64,000 nt of DNA, from positions 248,001 through 312,000 of the forward strand of contig CP058647.1 of the NCBI GenBank assembly GCA_014323545.1, given 5' to 3'. Below the pieces are notes generated by a model. That model ran no database searches, was not told the DNA's origin, and was given only the letters and a program-made list of their open reading frames with translations. The stretch comes from Hyphobacterium sp. CCMP332. GTDB taxonomy: Bacteria; Bacteroidota; Bacteroidia; Cytophagales; CCMP332. The position numbers and the translations under genes were made by a program. Of the stretch, positions 18,101 to 25,656 are shown in pieces (position 1 is the stretch's first letter; every line of letters starts with the position of its first letter).

Positions 18101-20881
18101 GGCTCCGGAGCATATTTGATAACCATAAATGATCTGGTTTCAACTTGTAGTTTTGATACTACAATTAGCATTAATGTTGCAGGGGCTATTTCAGCTTCGG
18201 TTAGCACTACTCCTACCCTTTGCAGTGGATTAAACAATGGTCAGGCTCAATTCCTTTCTTTAAGCGGTGGTTCAGGGTTTTATGAGTTTTCAATTGATAC
18301 CGGTGCAACATGGCAAAACAGCAATGTATTTAATAGTCTGGCACCGGGAAATTATTTAGGAATAGTTCGCGATAGCCTGGATCCTACTTGTACCTTCCAA
18401 TTGAATTTTTTTATCGGAAGTTCCTTTAATGTTAGCGCAATTATTCAGGTAGATAAGGAAACGAGCTGTGGAGCAAATGATGCCGTTATTAACATTTTAA
18501 GTGTTTCCGGTGGTACTTCACCTTATCAATTTATTCTTCTCGACAGTATCGGAGATACCCTGGAACCAATTCAACCTATCACTTCTTCAGTGGATAGCCT
18601 ATCGCCGGGAAATTATACTTTGGTCATTCTGGATGCCAATGGCTGTCAGATTTCGATCAACATTATCATCAATGGTTTGATTGCACCAACGGCGACACCA
18701 ATAGAAGTTCAGGCCGTTAGTTGTTTTGGTGGAAATGATGGCTCAATAGCCCTTAGCAATTCTCAGGGAGGATCGGGTACCTATCTTTACAGCATTGATG
18801 GCGGTACATTCCAGGCCGATACCCTGTTTAATAATTTGCTCGCAGGAAATCACGTTCTGAGTATAAGAGATGTGAGTACGCTGTGTACTTCCAATTATAA
18901 TTTTGTTCAGTCTCAGCCCGACTCCATGCAATTATTCGCTACAATTACTCCACCTACGAATTGTTCGAGTAATAACGGAATAATAAATATTGACTCAGTT
19001 TTAGGTGGAAATGGTTCTCCCTATACTTTTGTTTTGAATGGAAATACGGTAAGCAGCCCAATCACAGGATTAGACGATGGTTTTTATACATTGATTGTTT
19101 CTGATAATTCAAGTTGTACGGATACCAACTCAATTAATATCACCGTTTCCGGATCGGGAGCACCCAATATCAGTGTTCAAAATATTGATTGTTTTGGAGA
19201 TACTAGCGGGATCTTAAGCATCGACACGGTAATAGGTGGTACAGCTCCTTTCCAATTTAGTTTAGACAATGTTATTTTCGATACTACCAGAACTTTTACA
19301 GGTCTAAGTAGTGGAAATGGCGTTTTATTTATGGAAGATGCCAGTGGCTGTCTTACAACCGTGCCTTATTTCATTAGCGAAAATCCCGAAATAACAGCAA
19401 ATATCACTGCTGCCGATATCAGCGATTGCAATCTGACAGATGGAAGTTTAAGCATCAGCAATATTTCCGGTGGGCAACCGAATTACGTTGTACAATTAAA
19501 TGGAAATAGTCAGGCAAACATTCCTCCTGCTATTACGGTTTTTAACAATCTCGACAATGGTGTTTATACCATTCAAATATTGGATCAGCTCAATTGTGTT
19601 GCTGAATTTACCGATACCATTTTTGCACCAAACAATATTGTAATTGGTAATATTATTCGAACAAATCCAATTTGCTATGGTGCAAACAGTGGTTCTGTTG
19701 AATTGACAGGCATAAGTGGCGGGGTAACTCCTTATTCATTTGCCTTAAATGGCAATCCTGTTCCTTCCAATCCTATTGGAGGTTTATTTGCAGATTCTAC
19801 TTATACCATTACTGTAATTGATAATGACAATTGCGATGTGAGTGTCGATGTAAGCCTGGTTCAACCTGATTCATTATCCTTTGATCTAAATATTACAGGT
19901 AACGCGGATTGCGGTGAAAATACCGGTTCAGTGCTGGTTTTAAATCCAATCGGTGGGGATGGTAATTATGTTTATGAAATAATAGGAGCCGCCGGACAAC
20001 AAAGCTCAACCTTGTTCGATAGCCTCAGTGCCGGTAATTACAATTTATTGATGAGTGATGGAAACAATTGTCAGCAAGTCAGAGCTTTCCAGATCACTGG
20101 TACTGCTCTATTGAATTATTCTGTTTCTGCAAATTCAATAACCTGTAATGGTTCTGATGATGCATCGATTGCAATTTCAGGTTTGCAAAATGGTTTTGCA
20201 CCTTTTGCTGTGAGCTTTGATAATGGAATCCAATTTCTACCCGGAACATTTAGCTCTGATACCACTTTTAATCAGATTGCGGAAGGTTTATATGATATCG
20301 TAATACGCGATTCACTGAATTGCTTATACAACTTTGGATCCACTATTGAAATAACAGAACCGGACGCTATTGTAGCTGAGATAGAGAATATCACAATGAC
20401 CATAGAAGACTCGTCAACAGGACGAGTGGCTATATACGATGTAGTCGGAGGAACAGAGCCTTATACACTGAGTTTTGATGGGGATCCGGCTTTCAATCTA
20501 ATTCTGAATCCAAATACACAGGCCTTTGATACCGTGCTGGAAAAAATAAGTGAAGGAATTCACAACATACGCATAAATGATTCACGAAATTGTACAGAAT
20601 CGTTTGAAGTCTATGTGGAAGCTTATGAATTTGCCAACAGATTCACCATTCCAAACATATTCACTCCAAACCAGGATGGATACAATGACTATTTTGTAAT
20701 TCCAAAGCTTCCTTCCGGCAGCAAATTAAAAATATTTGAAAAATCCGGCCGGCCCGTATATAGTAGTGATGATTATCAAAACGACTGGGATGGCGAAGGC
20801 TATGCCGACGGTACCTATTTCTATACTCTGGAAATTCCAAATCAGGGAATATTCAAGGGATTTATTGAGATATTCAGATAG
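12158..20881 (+). CDS. Giant secreted repeat protein with PKD, Ig-like and SprB-type repeats and T9SS type B sorting domain
   Basis: Predicted cell-surface adhesin of 2907 residues exported by Sec and then the type IX system. A signal peptide (residues about 1-29, ending LFGQG) leads into a 160-residue domain, a PKD domain (about 207-290, SWDFGDGT motif), and twelve tandem 79-residue repeats marked by WFEVGN (Trp392 to Trp1260). Then come about seven 90-residue repeats (VNGSPQAG / GDLVEV / TSSEIC) at about 1306-1935, a run of SprB-like repeats at about 1935-2820, and a gliding-motility-type C-terminal domain (NIFTPNQDGYNDYF, about 2834-2907). Start may be GTG 12158 or ATG 12164. The last 8 bp overlap the convergent acyl-CoA reductase gene. 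Ligand unknown. Confidence 0.93.
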   Translation: MNMTYKRTIKHITILSTLLLVIQGSLFGQGYPSLDCSTALRLCNTTNRNDTIQAPFTGVGFDDLAGGDSVCWASGENRPFWYKFTVANTGPFEMTIDDNVFFGGAPLALSFANNWAIYDVTGGCNIGPSTQVACLDNGGNTGPTGIRNSPPNARFIAPINLTAGRTYALVIDLGTGFIAGFDIFIELSFNDSGLPGAVDFSSLNANFTVSDDTACVGQVVNFTDITSGGDPPYLYSWDFGDGTGTSTLANPNYAYTANGSYTVSLTVDNDTNLTCTSVVNQTMVVQDVVVTLDPVPDQCPNSPPVTLTGNPVGGIFSGPGVVGNTFDPSIVGTGTYLITYNYTDPNGCTNSDNISIDVLTPVVLTVDKASETICESIDTAVFTAGGATSYQWFEVGNPAVLSTSNVFSISPNTTTQYAVRGENAAGCAEFDTVTVFVNPPPTVNITASSNPICFGNSATLTASGANTYQWFEVGNAIAISTSAAINVSPATSTDYLVIGTTTATGCFDSTIITLTVNPLPTVGASADINPICPGGTSTLTGSGANTYQWFEVGNAVAISTSPSVAVSPGVSTDYIVIGTNTTTGCFDSAFITVNVNAAVTVNITAGSNPICQGESTNLTASGADTYEWFEVGNATAIGTSSVISVSPIVNTDYIAVGTATVSGCIDTAFITLNVNASPPVAITPSSNPICNGESTSLTASGADTYQWFEVGNAVSFSSSSVVNVSPTINTDYFVIGTETATGCFDTAFISITVNPLPSVNSSADLNPICLGQTSNLTGSGADTYQWFEVGNGTAISTTANVSVSPVVSTNYFVVGNLTATGCFDTSFITINVNANPLVSITAGSNPICLGDTTNLNAAGADTYQWFEVGNAISIGSGTVLSVSPALTTDYLLVGTATATGCIDSATITLTVNPLPNVNAVASSNPICLGESSTLTASGADTYLWFEVGNAVSFSSSAIVNVSPAASTDYFVIGNETATGCSDSAFITITVNPIPNVNAIADVNPICPGDTSNLTASGADTYQWFEVGNAVAISTSSTVAVNPASNTDYFVIGTNTLTSCFDTAFITVNVNPAVNVNITAATNPICQGETTTLTASGADTYIWFEVGNATSIGSGANLNVSPASNTDYIAIGTITATGCFDSAFFTLNVDPLPTVNSSASVNPICFGESTNLSASGTDTYQWFEVGIAVPISTSPNVSVSPASSTDYFVIGTQTSTGCFDTSFITINVNPLPNVTASADANPICIGSSSNLSAAGADTYLWFEVGNAVSIGNTSTINVSPAASTDYIVVGTNTLSGCFDSAFISISVVPGINPTVSIAFNPDTTCFGDTTFFTTIVTGSGISPTFQWLVNNISQVGFTTSTFFSNSLNPGDEVKVLMTSSEPCATGIARDSLNPLILTNLSTAVSLSQSPSPVCFGDSTAFIASPTNGGSNPVYSWTINGSPQAGITGDSLISNSVNNGDLVAVQMSSSEICNTGPASANISANINPTVNPTVSLIQSPSPSCIGDTALFTASFSGGGSSPVFAWTVNGSPQAGFTGSTFFSTALSNGDLVEVTLTSSEICSSGPVSSNLAASITSNVNPSVSIVQSPNPVCSGDTVIFSTISSGEGSSPTFQWSINTIVQIGETGPSLTSTTINDNDLIEVLLTSSASCATGTANSNLNASVVTSVSPNVSLVQNPSSACSGSNIDIIASQSGGGLSPVFAWTVNGTPQATSGNVLSSTSFNNGDSVDVIMTSSSSCAIPTTANASLVVNLTGNITPSVSLSQIPSSICNGDSVRFSAVPTSGGLTPFYNWFVNGVPQATNIDFIEGNTFVNGDQVIVELVSSEICATSTAFDTILVNSVASIVTNLDSIVYDVNPVCSGTALGFKAYVSGQGISPLYTWEVNGIDQSVNSDSINLNNLSNGDSIRFTVASSSSCAAPGIDDSVFVINSVFDLQPFITVIQPSACGSGNGIITVDSVNLGSGSYQYLINSVDSFTNSFSGLGSGAYLITINDLVSTCSFDTTISINVAGAISASVSTTPTLCSGLNNGQAQFLSLSGGSGFYEFSIDTGATWQNSNVFNSLAPGNYLGIVRDSLDPTCTFQLNFFIGSSFNVSAIIQVDKETSCGANDAVINILSVSGGTSPYQFILLDSIGDTLEPIQPITSSVDSLSPGNYTLVILDANGCQISINIIINGLIAPTATPIEVQAVSCFGGNDGSIALSNSQGGSGTYLYSIDGGTFQADTLFNNLLAGNHVLSIRDVSTLCTSNYNFVQSQPDSMQLFATITPPTNCSSNNGIINIDSVLGGNGSPYTFVLNGNTVSSPITGLDDGFYTLIVSDNSSCTDTNSINITVSGSGAPNISVQNIDCFGDTSGILSIDTVIGGTAPFQFSLDNVIFDTTRTFTGLSSGNGVLFMEDASGCLTTVPYFISENPEITANITAADISDCNLTDGSLSISNISGGQPNYVVQLNGNSQANIPPAITVFNNLDNGVYTIQILDQLNCVAEFTDTIFAPNNIVIGNIIRTNPICYGANSGSVELTGISGGVTPYSFALNGNPVPSNPIGGLFADSTYTITVIDNDNCDVSVDVSLVQPDSLSFDLNITGNADCGENTGSVLVLNPIGGDGNYVYEIIGAAGQQSSTLFDSLSAGNYNLLMSDGNNCQQVRAFQITGTALLNYSVSANSITCNGSDDASIAISGLQNGFAPFAVSFDNGIQFLPGTFSSDTTFNQIAEGLYDIVIRDSLNCLYNFGSTIEITEPDAIVAEIENITMTIEDSSTGRVAIYDVVGGTEPYTLSFDGDPAFNLILNPNTQAFDTVLEKISEGIHNIRINDSRNCTESFEVYVEAYEFANRFTIPNIFTPNQDGYNDYFVIPKLPSGSKLKIFEKSGRPVYSSDDYQNDWDGEGYADGTYFYTLEIPNQGIFKGFIEIFR
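13220..16072 (+). repeat. Twelve tandem 237-bp coding repeats
   Basis: The conserved TGG-TTT-GAA core recurs at 13331, 13565, 13802, 14039, 14276 and onward to 15935, a period of 234-237 bp (78-79 codons). Each unit carries two cysteines, in NPIC and in GC(F/I)D. Synonymous positions differ freely between units, so they are old duplications held by protein-level selection rather than recent copies. Confidence 0.9.
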
Positions 20882-21887
20882 TAGCTAAATATTTCATGGT
20901 ATCCACTCCATCTGCATAATCCCATAATTCGGGTTCCTGGCTTTTGCCAAATGGAATGGTTTTGATTCCCAGTTTTGTATTTGAAACAATGCATTGAATA
21001 TTCTCGATCTGAGATTGAATATTTATTTCGAGACTTTTTAAATCCTTATAATAGCTGTATTGAAGATTTGCCACCGGGCAAAAAAGACTTTGTCCCTCTT
21101 TCAAGAGAAGAAAATCTGAGGCGAGATGAGTGTCTCCGTTAACCAAATATATCGATCTGTAATAGTCATAATTGTTGGCGTATTTATTATTGTTAATAAC
21201 ATCAGAAAATACTTCCAGTGCATCAAGTATTGTTACCGGTGACATTGATTCATGCAGGTACAAATAAGTCACGTTTCTGCAGCCCAGACCGTAATAATCA
21301 AAAATATCTTTTCCAAGCTCCTGCAATTCTTCTTTGCTCTCAAAACCCGATAAGACTGCCACGGAGGTTCTGTTTTTTCTAATAATATTTGGGTATTTTG
21401 AAAAATACTGATGAAAATATCGTGCAGAATTATCACTTCCGGTGGCAATAACAGCATCAATATCCTTTATTCTTTCTACTACAATCCATAATTTTTCAAA
21501 TTCAAGGTCAATCTTTATTAGTTCATTTCTTAAAAAATTCATCAGTACTGAATCTTTTGAACTTAATTTTGTAATGGCCATATTACCCGACATTAATACA
21601 CAAAGCACATCGTGAAATCCAACCATTGGAATATTTCCTGCAAGGACTAATCCCACTTTTTTACTTTGACTGATTGGTAATTCGGGGTATGAATCAATCC
21701 AATTTTTAAGATCAGTCTCATTCAGCCATTTGCAAATACCTAATAGTGCCTTGTTAATATTATCGCTTGTAAACCAGAGATTTTCATTAAATGCACGCAT
21801 GAATAATTGCTCTTTTTCTTCATTTCCAAGTTTTTGTAGCGTATTCCCCAATTGAGAAAAAGAATGAATTAACCTTTCTTTAGTCAT
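20874..21887 (-). CDS. LuxC-like acyl-CoA reductase
   Basis: Aldehyde-dehydrogenase-fold protein of 337 residues in the LuxC acyl-CoA reductase family, which reduces fatty acyl-CoA to aldehyde with NADPH. The probable nucleophile is Cys203 in YYGLGCRNVTYL. The LVLAGNIPMVGFHDVLCVL stretch, with the glycine-rich cofactor loop, and VIATGSDNSARYF fit the family. It is somewhat shorter than LuxC of luminous bacteria (about 480), and no luxAB, luxD or luxE gene is nearby, so bioluminescence is not implied. It is divergent from a dicluster ferredoxin gene (83 bp between starts), an arrangement that may supply electrons (inference). Confidence 0.85.
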   Translation of the reverse strand: MTKERLIHSFSQLGNTLQKLGNEEKEQLFMRAFNENLWFTSDNINKALLGICKWLNETDLKNWIDSYPELPISQSKKVGLVLAGNIPMVGFHDVLCVLMSGNMAITKLSSKDSVLMNFLRNELIKIDLEFEKLWIVVERIKDIDAVIATGSDNSARYFHQYFSKYPNIIRKNRTSVAVLSGFESKEELQELGKDIFDYYGLGCRNVTYLYLHESMSPVTILDALEVFSDVINNNKYANNYDYYRSIYLVNGDTHLASDFLLLKEGQSLFCPVANLQYSYYKDLKSLEINIQSQIENIQCIVSNTKLGIKTIPFGKSQEPELWDYADGVDTMKYLATI

Positions 21888-21910
21888 TTCCGATTTGATG
21901 CTTAATTTTG
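21879..21910 (+). promoter_or_regulatory. Putative promoter of the ferredoxin gene
   Basis: TTTA (21879-21882), 20-bp spacer, then TAATTTTG (21903-21910), matching the Bacteroidota TTTG / TAnnTTTG pattern with a perfect -7 box. A transcript would start near 21917, about 53 bp before the ferredoxin ATG. The -33 part overlaps the 5' end of the divergent acyl-CoA reductase gene. Confidence 0.55.
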
Positions 21911-21969
21911 CAGCCGAAAATTAAACATTTAGCCTTGAATTGAGGTTAAAAGATTAAAATTGGAATGCT

Positions 21970-22317
21970 ATGGCTATAATGATAACCGATGAATGCATCA
22001 ATTGTGGCGCTTGTGAACCCGAGTGCCCAAATACTGCAATTTATGAAGGAGGTGTAGAATGGAGTTTTTCCGGCGGAACAGAACTAAAGGAAATAGAATT
22101 AGAAGATGGTAGCAATATGGATGCGGGCACAATGATGGAGCCAAAATCGGATGAATTTTACTATATCGTAACCGATAAATGTACTGAATGCATGGGATTC
22201 CATGAAGAGCCACAGTGCGCGGCTGTTTGTCCTGTAGATTGTTGTGTTGACGATCCCGAAGCAAGAGAATCGGAGGAAGAACTACTCGCCAAAAAAGCAT
22301 GGATGCACGGTGAATAA
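21970..22317 (+). CDS. 4Fe-4S dicluster ferredoxin
   Basis: Small electron carrier of 115 residues with two [4Fe-4S] clusters. The first binding motif is [12 protein letters not shown]; the second, [18 protein letters not shown], has an extended CX2CX8CX3C spacing as in YfhL-type and Alvin-type ferredoxins. An acidic 35-residue segment separates the two motifs. The chosen ATG gives [10 protein letters not shown]; the expected family start. It is the first gene after a good promoter and is closed by a strong terminator at 22343-22378, so it is probably a single-gene transcript divergent from the acyl-CoA reductase. Confidence 0.93.
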   Translation: MAIMITDECINCGACEPECPNTAIYEGGVEWSFSGGTELKEIELEDGSNMDAGTMMEPKSDEFYYIVTDKCTECMGFHEEPQCAAVCPVDCCVDDPEARESEEELLAKKAWMHGE

Positions 22318-22342
22318 TATTTGAATTAAACAAAGCAATTAT

Positions 22343-22378
22343 AAATCCTTCTCTATTGGGAAGGATTTTTCATTTTTG
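22343..22378 (+). terminator. Intrinsic terminator after ferredoxin gene
   Basis: Perfect 9-bp stem AAATCCTTC (22343-22351) with GAAGGATTT (22360-22368), 8-nt loop, followed by a T-rich run. It separates the ferredoxin gene from pgk, whose ATG is at 22396. Confidence 0.8.
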
Positions 22379-22395
22379 CAGAATAAGCACTATTT

Positions 22396-23583
22396 ATGAA
22401 AACAATCGACGACATATCATTTTCAGGAAAAAAAGTATTAATGCGAGTGGACTTCAATGTCCCTCTGGATTCAAATCAAAAGGTAAGCGATGAAACAAGA
22501 ATTAATTCAGCCATACCTAGTATCAAAAAAATCCTTAATGAGGGTGGAGCTGTTATACTTATGTCTCATCTCGGAAGACCGAAACAGGGACCGGAAGCTA
22601 AATTTTCCTTGAAACATATCATTCCAAATTTGAACAAAGCTCTGGGGCTTGAAGTACAATTTGCCGATGATTGTATCGGAAAAAGTGCAAAAGAACTATC
22701 TGAAAAGCTCAATAGCGGAGAAGTATTACTTCTTGAAAATGTCCGCTTCTACAAGGAGGAAACCAAAGGCGATACCAATTTTGCAAAACAGTTAGCTTCT
22801 CTTGGCGATGCCTATGTCAATGATGCTTTTGGAACCGCTCATCGGGCCCATGCAAGTACCACAACCATTGCGGAATTTTTTGAAGAAAAAGCAGCGGGCT
22901 ATCTAATACAGGCTGAAATTGAGAATGCAAAAAAAGTGTTGGAACACACCGAAAGACCATTCGTAGCAATCATGGGGGGTGCAAAGATTTCTGATAAAAT
23001 ATTAATTATTGAAAAGCTTCTGGATAAGGTAGATTACCTTATCATCGGTGGAGGTATGTCCTATACATTTATTAATGCACAGGGTGGGAAAATTGGAAAT
23101 TCCCTTTGCGAAGAGGACAAAATCCCGCTTGCGAAAGAACTGATAGGCAAAAGTAAAGATAAGGGTGTATCGATATTGTTACCAATGGACTCTGTGGCAG
23201 CCGATGCATTTGATAATGATGCCAATACGATGATTTGCAATAGCCATGAAATCAAAGATGGCTATATGGGTCTGGATATCGGGCCACAAGCCATAAAAAC
23301 ATATTCTGAAACTATATCTTCAGCAAAAACCATATTATGGAATGGACCAATGGGTGTTTTTGAAATGGATAATTTCAGCAAAGGAACTAAAGAAATTGCC
23401 AAGGCAATAGCGGCTGCCAGTGCGAAAGGTGCATTTTCACTAATAGGTGGAGGGGATTCTGCTGCTGCTGTCAATCAATTGGGATATGGTGATAAAGTAT
23501 CTTTCGTTTCTACCGGAGGAGGTGCTTTATTGGAATATTTCGAAGGAAAAGAGCTTCCAGGGATACTGGCTTTAGACCAATAA
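22396..23583 (+). CDS. pgk: Phosphoglycerate kinase
   Basis: Glycolytic enzyme that transfers phosphate from 1,3-bisphosphoglycerate to ADP. At 395 residues it has the normal bacterial length. The N-terminal substrate motif RVDFNVPLD, the SHLGRPK motif, ENVRFYKEE, and the C-terminal nucleotide-binding GGGDSAAAV are all intact. It begins 18 bp after the upstream terminator, so its promoter must lie within the terminator region (a CATTTTTG near-match to the -7 box is at 22371-22378). A UbiA-like membrane protein gene starts 1 bp after its stop and a methyltransferase gene follows, so the three probably share a transcript. Confidence 0.98.
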   Translation: MKTIDDISFSGKKVLMRVDFNVPLDSNQKVSDETRINSAIPSIKKILNEGGAVILMSHLGRPKQGPEAKFSLKHIIPNLNKALGLEVQFADDCIGKSAKELSEKLNSGEVLLLENVRFYKEETKGDTNFAKQLASLGDAYVNDAFGTAHRAHASTTTIAEFFEEKAAGYLIQAEIENAKKVLEHTERPFVAIMGGAKISDKILIIEKLLDKVDYLIIGGGMSYTFINAQGGKIGNSLCEEDKIPLAKELIGKSKDKGVSILLPMDSVAADAFDNDANTMICNSHEIKDGYMGLDIGPQAIKTYSETISSAKTILWNGPMGVFEMDNFSKGTKEIAKAIAAASAKGAFSLIGGGDSAAAVNQLGYGDKVSFVSTGGGALLEYFEGKELPGILALDQ

Positions 23584-23584
23584 T

Positions 23585-24418
23585 TTGAATATTTATACAA
23601 AGTTTTTAAGGTACATAAATGCCTTGAGTATCGACATTGCGATTGGTGCAGTAGCTTGCTCTAAGCTTTTATATATCATCTTAGATTTAAATTCAATTTG
23701 GCATTATGATTTGGTATTAGGACTTAGTGTTTGGTTGATTTACACCCTCGATCATCTTGTTGATGCCAAATTGATTAAAAAAGAAGCTGTTTCTTTCAGA
23801 CATCGATTCCATCAGAAGCATTTCACTTTCATAAGCTTAATTGCCTTGCTGGCCATTTTGATTAACGCTGCCTTTACTTTGTTTTATTTTCCTATGGAAA
23901 TCATTATTGCAGGACTATCTTTAATGATTTTTGTAGTTGTACATCAAATATTAAATCACTTCTCCAAAGATTATTTCTTCCTGTTTGGCAAGGAAATGCG
24001 TGTGGCTTTAGGATACTCACTTGGCATTGCTTTAAGCCCATTTATTTCTGCAAAATATATTTCCCCTGATGCCTATCTGGCATTAGTTATATTATTTTTA
24101 TTAGCCCTTATCAATCTTTTATTTTTTAGCACTATAGAACGAGAAGCCGATATGGAAGATCGGTTTACAAGCATCAGTTTGTACTGGAGTCCTTATAAAA
24201 TCAGTCAAAGCATTAAAATAGCAGCACTTTTTTGTTTGTTTTTGTGTCTGTATTTTATATCCCTCAGTGAGCATACGCTTATCGGACTATTACTGTTGAC
24301 AATGCTGTTTATTCTATTTCTTTCTTTTAGAAAATCACAACTACTTATTTCCACCGACCTTTACCGAAGCCTTGGAGACGGAATATTTTTAATTCCAATT
24401 GTTCTATTTTGGCTATAA
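23585..24418 (+). CDS. UbiA-like polytopic membrane protein
   Basis: A 277-residue integral membrane protein with about eight hydrophobic segments. It resembles UbiA-type prenyltransferases: an Asp-rich loop after helix 2 (YTLDHLVDAKLI, Asp56 and Asp60) and a second acidic loop (EREADMEDR) sit where UbiA enzymes bind Mg-prenyl diphosphate, though the first loop lacks the usual Asn-Asp pair. The assignment is therefore tentative. No ATG is available near the start; TTG 23585-23587, one base after the pgk stop, gives a sensible N-terminus. Its stop is directly followed by the methyltransferase ATG, so the two proteins likely act on the same lipid or quinone (inference). Confidence 0.65.
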   Translation: MNIYTKFLRYINALSIDIAIGAVACSKLLYIILDLNSIWHYDLVLGLSVWLIYTLDHLVDAKLIKKEAVSFRHRFHQKHFTFISLIALLAILINAAFTLFYFPMEIIIAGLSLMIFVVVHQILNHFSKDYFFLFGKEMRVALGYSLGIALSPFISAKYISPDAYLALVILFLLALINLLFFSTIEREADMEDRFTSISLYWSPYKISQSIKIAALFCLFLCLYFISLSEHTLIGLLLLTMLFILFLSFRKSQLLISTDLYRSLGDGIFLIPIVLFWL

Positions 24419-25051
24419 ATGACGAATAACTACGGTATAATTGCTCCCTTTTATGATCTACTTAAAAAAATTGTATTTGGCCAATCTTTGATAAAAGCCG
24501 AATGCATCCATTTAAACGGAGTCAGTCAGGAGAGTAAATTATTGGTTGTTGGATGTGGAAGTTCGGAATTTCTTGAACACATTGACACAAGTAAATTTAA
24601 ATGCATAAACTGTATTGATAAAAGTGCCAAAATGTGTGAAAAAAGCAGAAAAAGACGCGATAATCTGAATCTGGCAGATAAAATCCGAATAGAAAAAAAA
24701 GATTTTAAAAATTTTGGCTCATCAGTGAAATACGATGTAATCGCATTGCCCTTTTTTCTGGATAGTCAAAAATTCAATGATATACCTTTAATTCTAGATA
24801 AATGTCATTCCATGCTTGCAGAACAGGGCTCATTAATCATCACCGATTTTAACTCAAAAACATACCGAAAATCAAATATTTTGCTTATAAAAAGCATGTA
24901 TATTTTTTTTAGAATAAGCACAAATATCCCTGTATTAACTCTATTTGATACAAGAAATTTTATCGATTTAAAGAAATGGAAACAGGAAAATAGCTATTTA
25001 AGCCCTAAAGAGCTTATATTTAGTATAAAATTGAAAAAAATTCCGATTTAG
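24419..25051 (+). CDS. Class I SAM-dependent methyltransferase
   Basis: A 210-residue methyltransferase with a recognisable SAM-binding motif I (LLVVGCGSSEFLEH) and motif II acid (INCIDKSAKM), followed by a post-motif region (KYDVIALPFFLD) and a short C-terminal part containing a hydrophobic segment (SMYIFFRIS) that may dock to membrane. The ATG is immediately after the UbiA-like gene stop, with no spacer. The pattern of a prenyltransferase-like protein plus methyltransferase recalls quinone or isoprenoid-lipid modification, but no substrate can be deduced. The gene is AT-rich. Confidence 0.75.
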   Translation: MTNNYGIIAPFYDLLKKIVFGQSLIKAECIHLNGVSQESKLLVVGCGSSEFLEHIDTSKFKCINCIDKSAKMCEKSRKRRDNLNLADKIRIEKKDFKNFGSSVKYDVIALPFFLDSQKFNDIPLILDKCHSMLAEQGSLIITDFNSKTYRKSNILLIKSMYIFFRISTNIPVLTLFDTRNFIDLKKWKQENSYLSPKELIFSIKLKKIPI

Positions 25052-25158
25052 TCGGTTACATTTATATAAAAAAGAAAATCTATATATGATATAAACTTTC
25101 AGGTGAGAACCTGATTTAAAAAAATTTAGTTCTTTTGTATATAACTAATACAGCAAAC

Positions 25159-25572
25159 ATGCTTGACAAGCAAACCTTGATTGATAAACACCTGAGTAAC
25201 TTGGTGTATTTGGCTAAAATCGATGATCACTTTGATCAGACCGAGAAAGATCTTGTATATAAGATTGGTTTTAAAAGTGGCCTCAATGCTAAGCAAATTG
25301 ATCAATTAATAGACCGGGCTGAAGATATCGACATCGTTGTACCTGACAATGAGGAGGATCAGTTCGAATACCTCTTTAATGTTGTACAGATGATGATGAT
25401 CGATGGCAAATTATATCAAAAGGAGCTGGACTATTGTGTAGAAGTTGCCATCCGACTTGGATTCAAGAAAATTATTGTTACTGTACTTATCCGTGCTATA
25501 GAAGACGGTTTGAAACTCGGTTTGGATGTTGATTCCATAAAAAGAGAAGCATTTGACCTAATTGCCGAATAG
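25159..25572 (+). CDS. TerB-like (DjlA N-terminal type) domain protein
   Basis: Small acidic helical protein of 137 residues from the chosen ATG. It resembles TerB/DjlA N-terminal domains, which bind metal through acidic residues: LVYLAKIDDHFDQTEKDLVY and VVQMMMIDGKLYQKELDY are the two characteristic helix-acid motifs (DG.....E). TTG at 25135 would add eight residues but lacks a rationale. It stands alone between the methyltransferase and smc; a weak terminator follows. Cellular role unknown. Confidence 0.7.
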   Translation: MLDKQTLIDKHLSNLVYLAKIDDHFDQTEKDLVYKIGFKSGLNAKQIDQLIDRAEDIDIVVPDNEEDQFEYLFNVVQMMMIDGKLYQKELDYCVEVAIRLGFKKIIVTVLIRAIEDGLKLGLDVDSIKREAFDLIAE

Positions 25573-25594
25573 TTATCCACATCTTATAAAATAA

Positions 25595-25617
25595 CCCCTT
25601 TTCCGGGGATTCCTTTT
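25595..25617 (+). terminator. Weak intrinsic terminator before smc
   Basis: CCCC (25595-25598) pairs with GGGG (25605-25608) across a 6-nt loop, followed by a short T-rich run (TCCTTTTT). The stem is only 4 bp, so the call is tentative. Confidence 0.4.
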
Positions 25618-25656
25618 TACCAAAAATGCTAATTTCGCTCCATTGCAATCTAATAT

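Noticed and set aside
20874-21887. Bioluminescence locus
   Set aside because: Only a LuxC-like reductase is present; no luciferase or LuxD/E gene is found.
25100-25113. CAGGT-gaga-ACCTG hairpin after the methyltransferase gene as terminator
   Set aside because: The stem is only 5 bp and is followed by A-rich bases, not a T-run.
25573-25581. Perfect DnaA box (TTATCCACA) upstream of smc
   Set aside because: A single 9-mer is expected about once per 130 kb on each strand, and there is no cluster, AT-rich unwinding region or dnaA/dnaN gene, so no origin is called.
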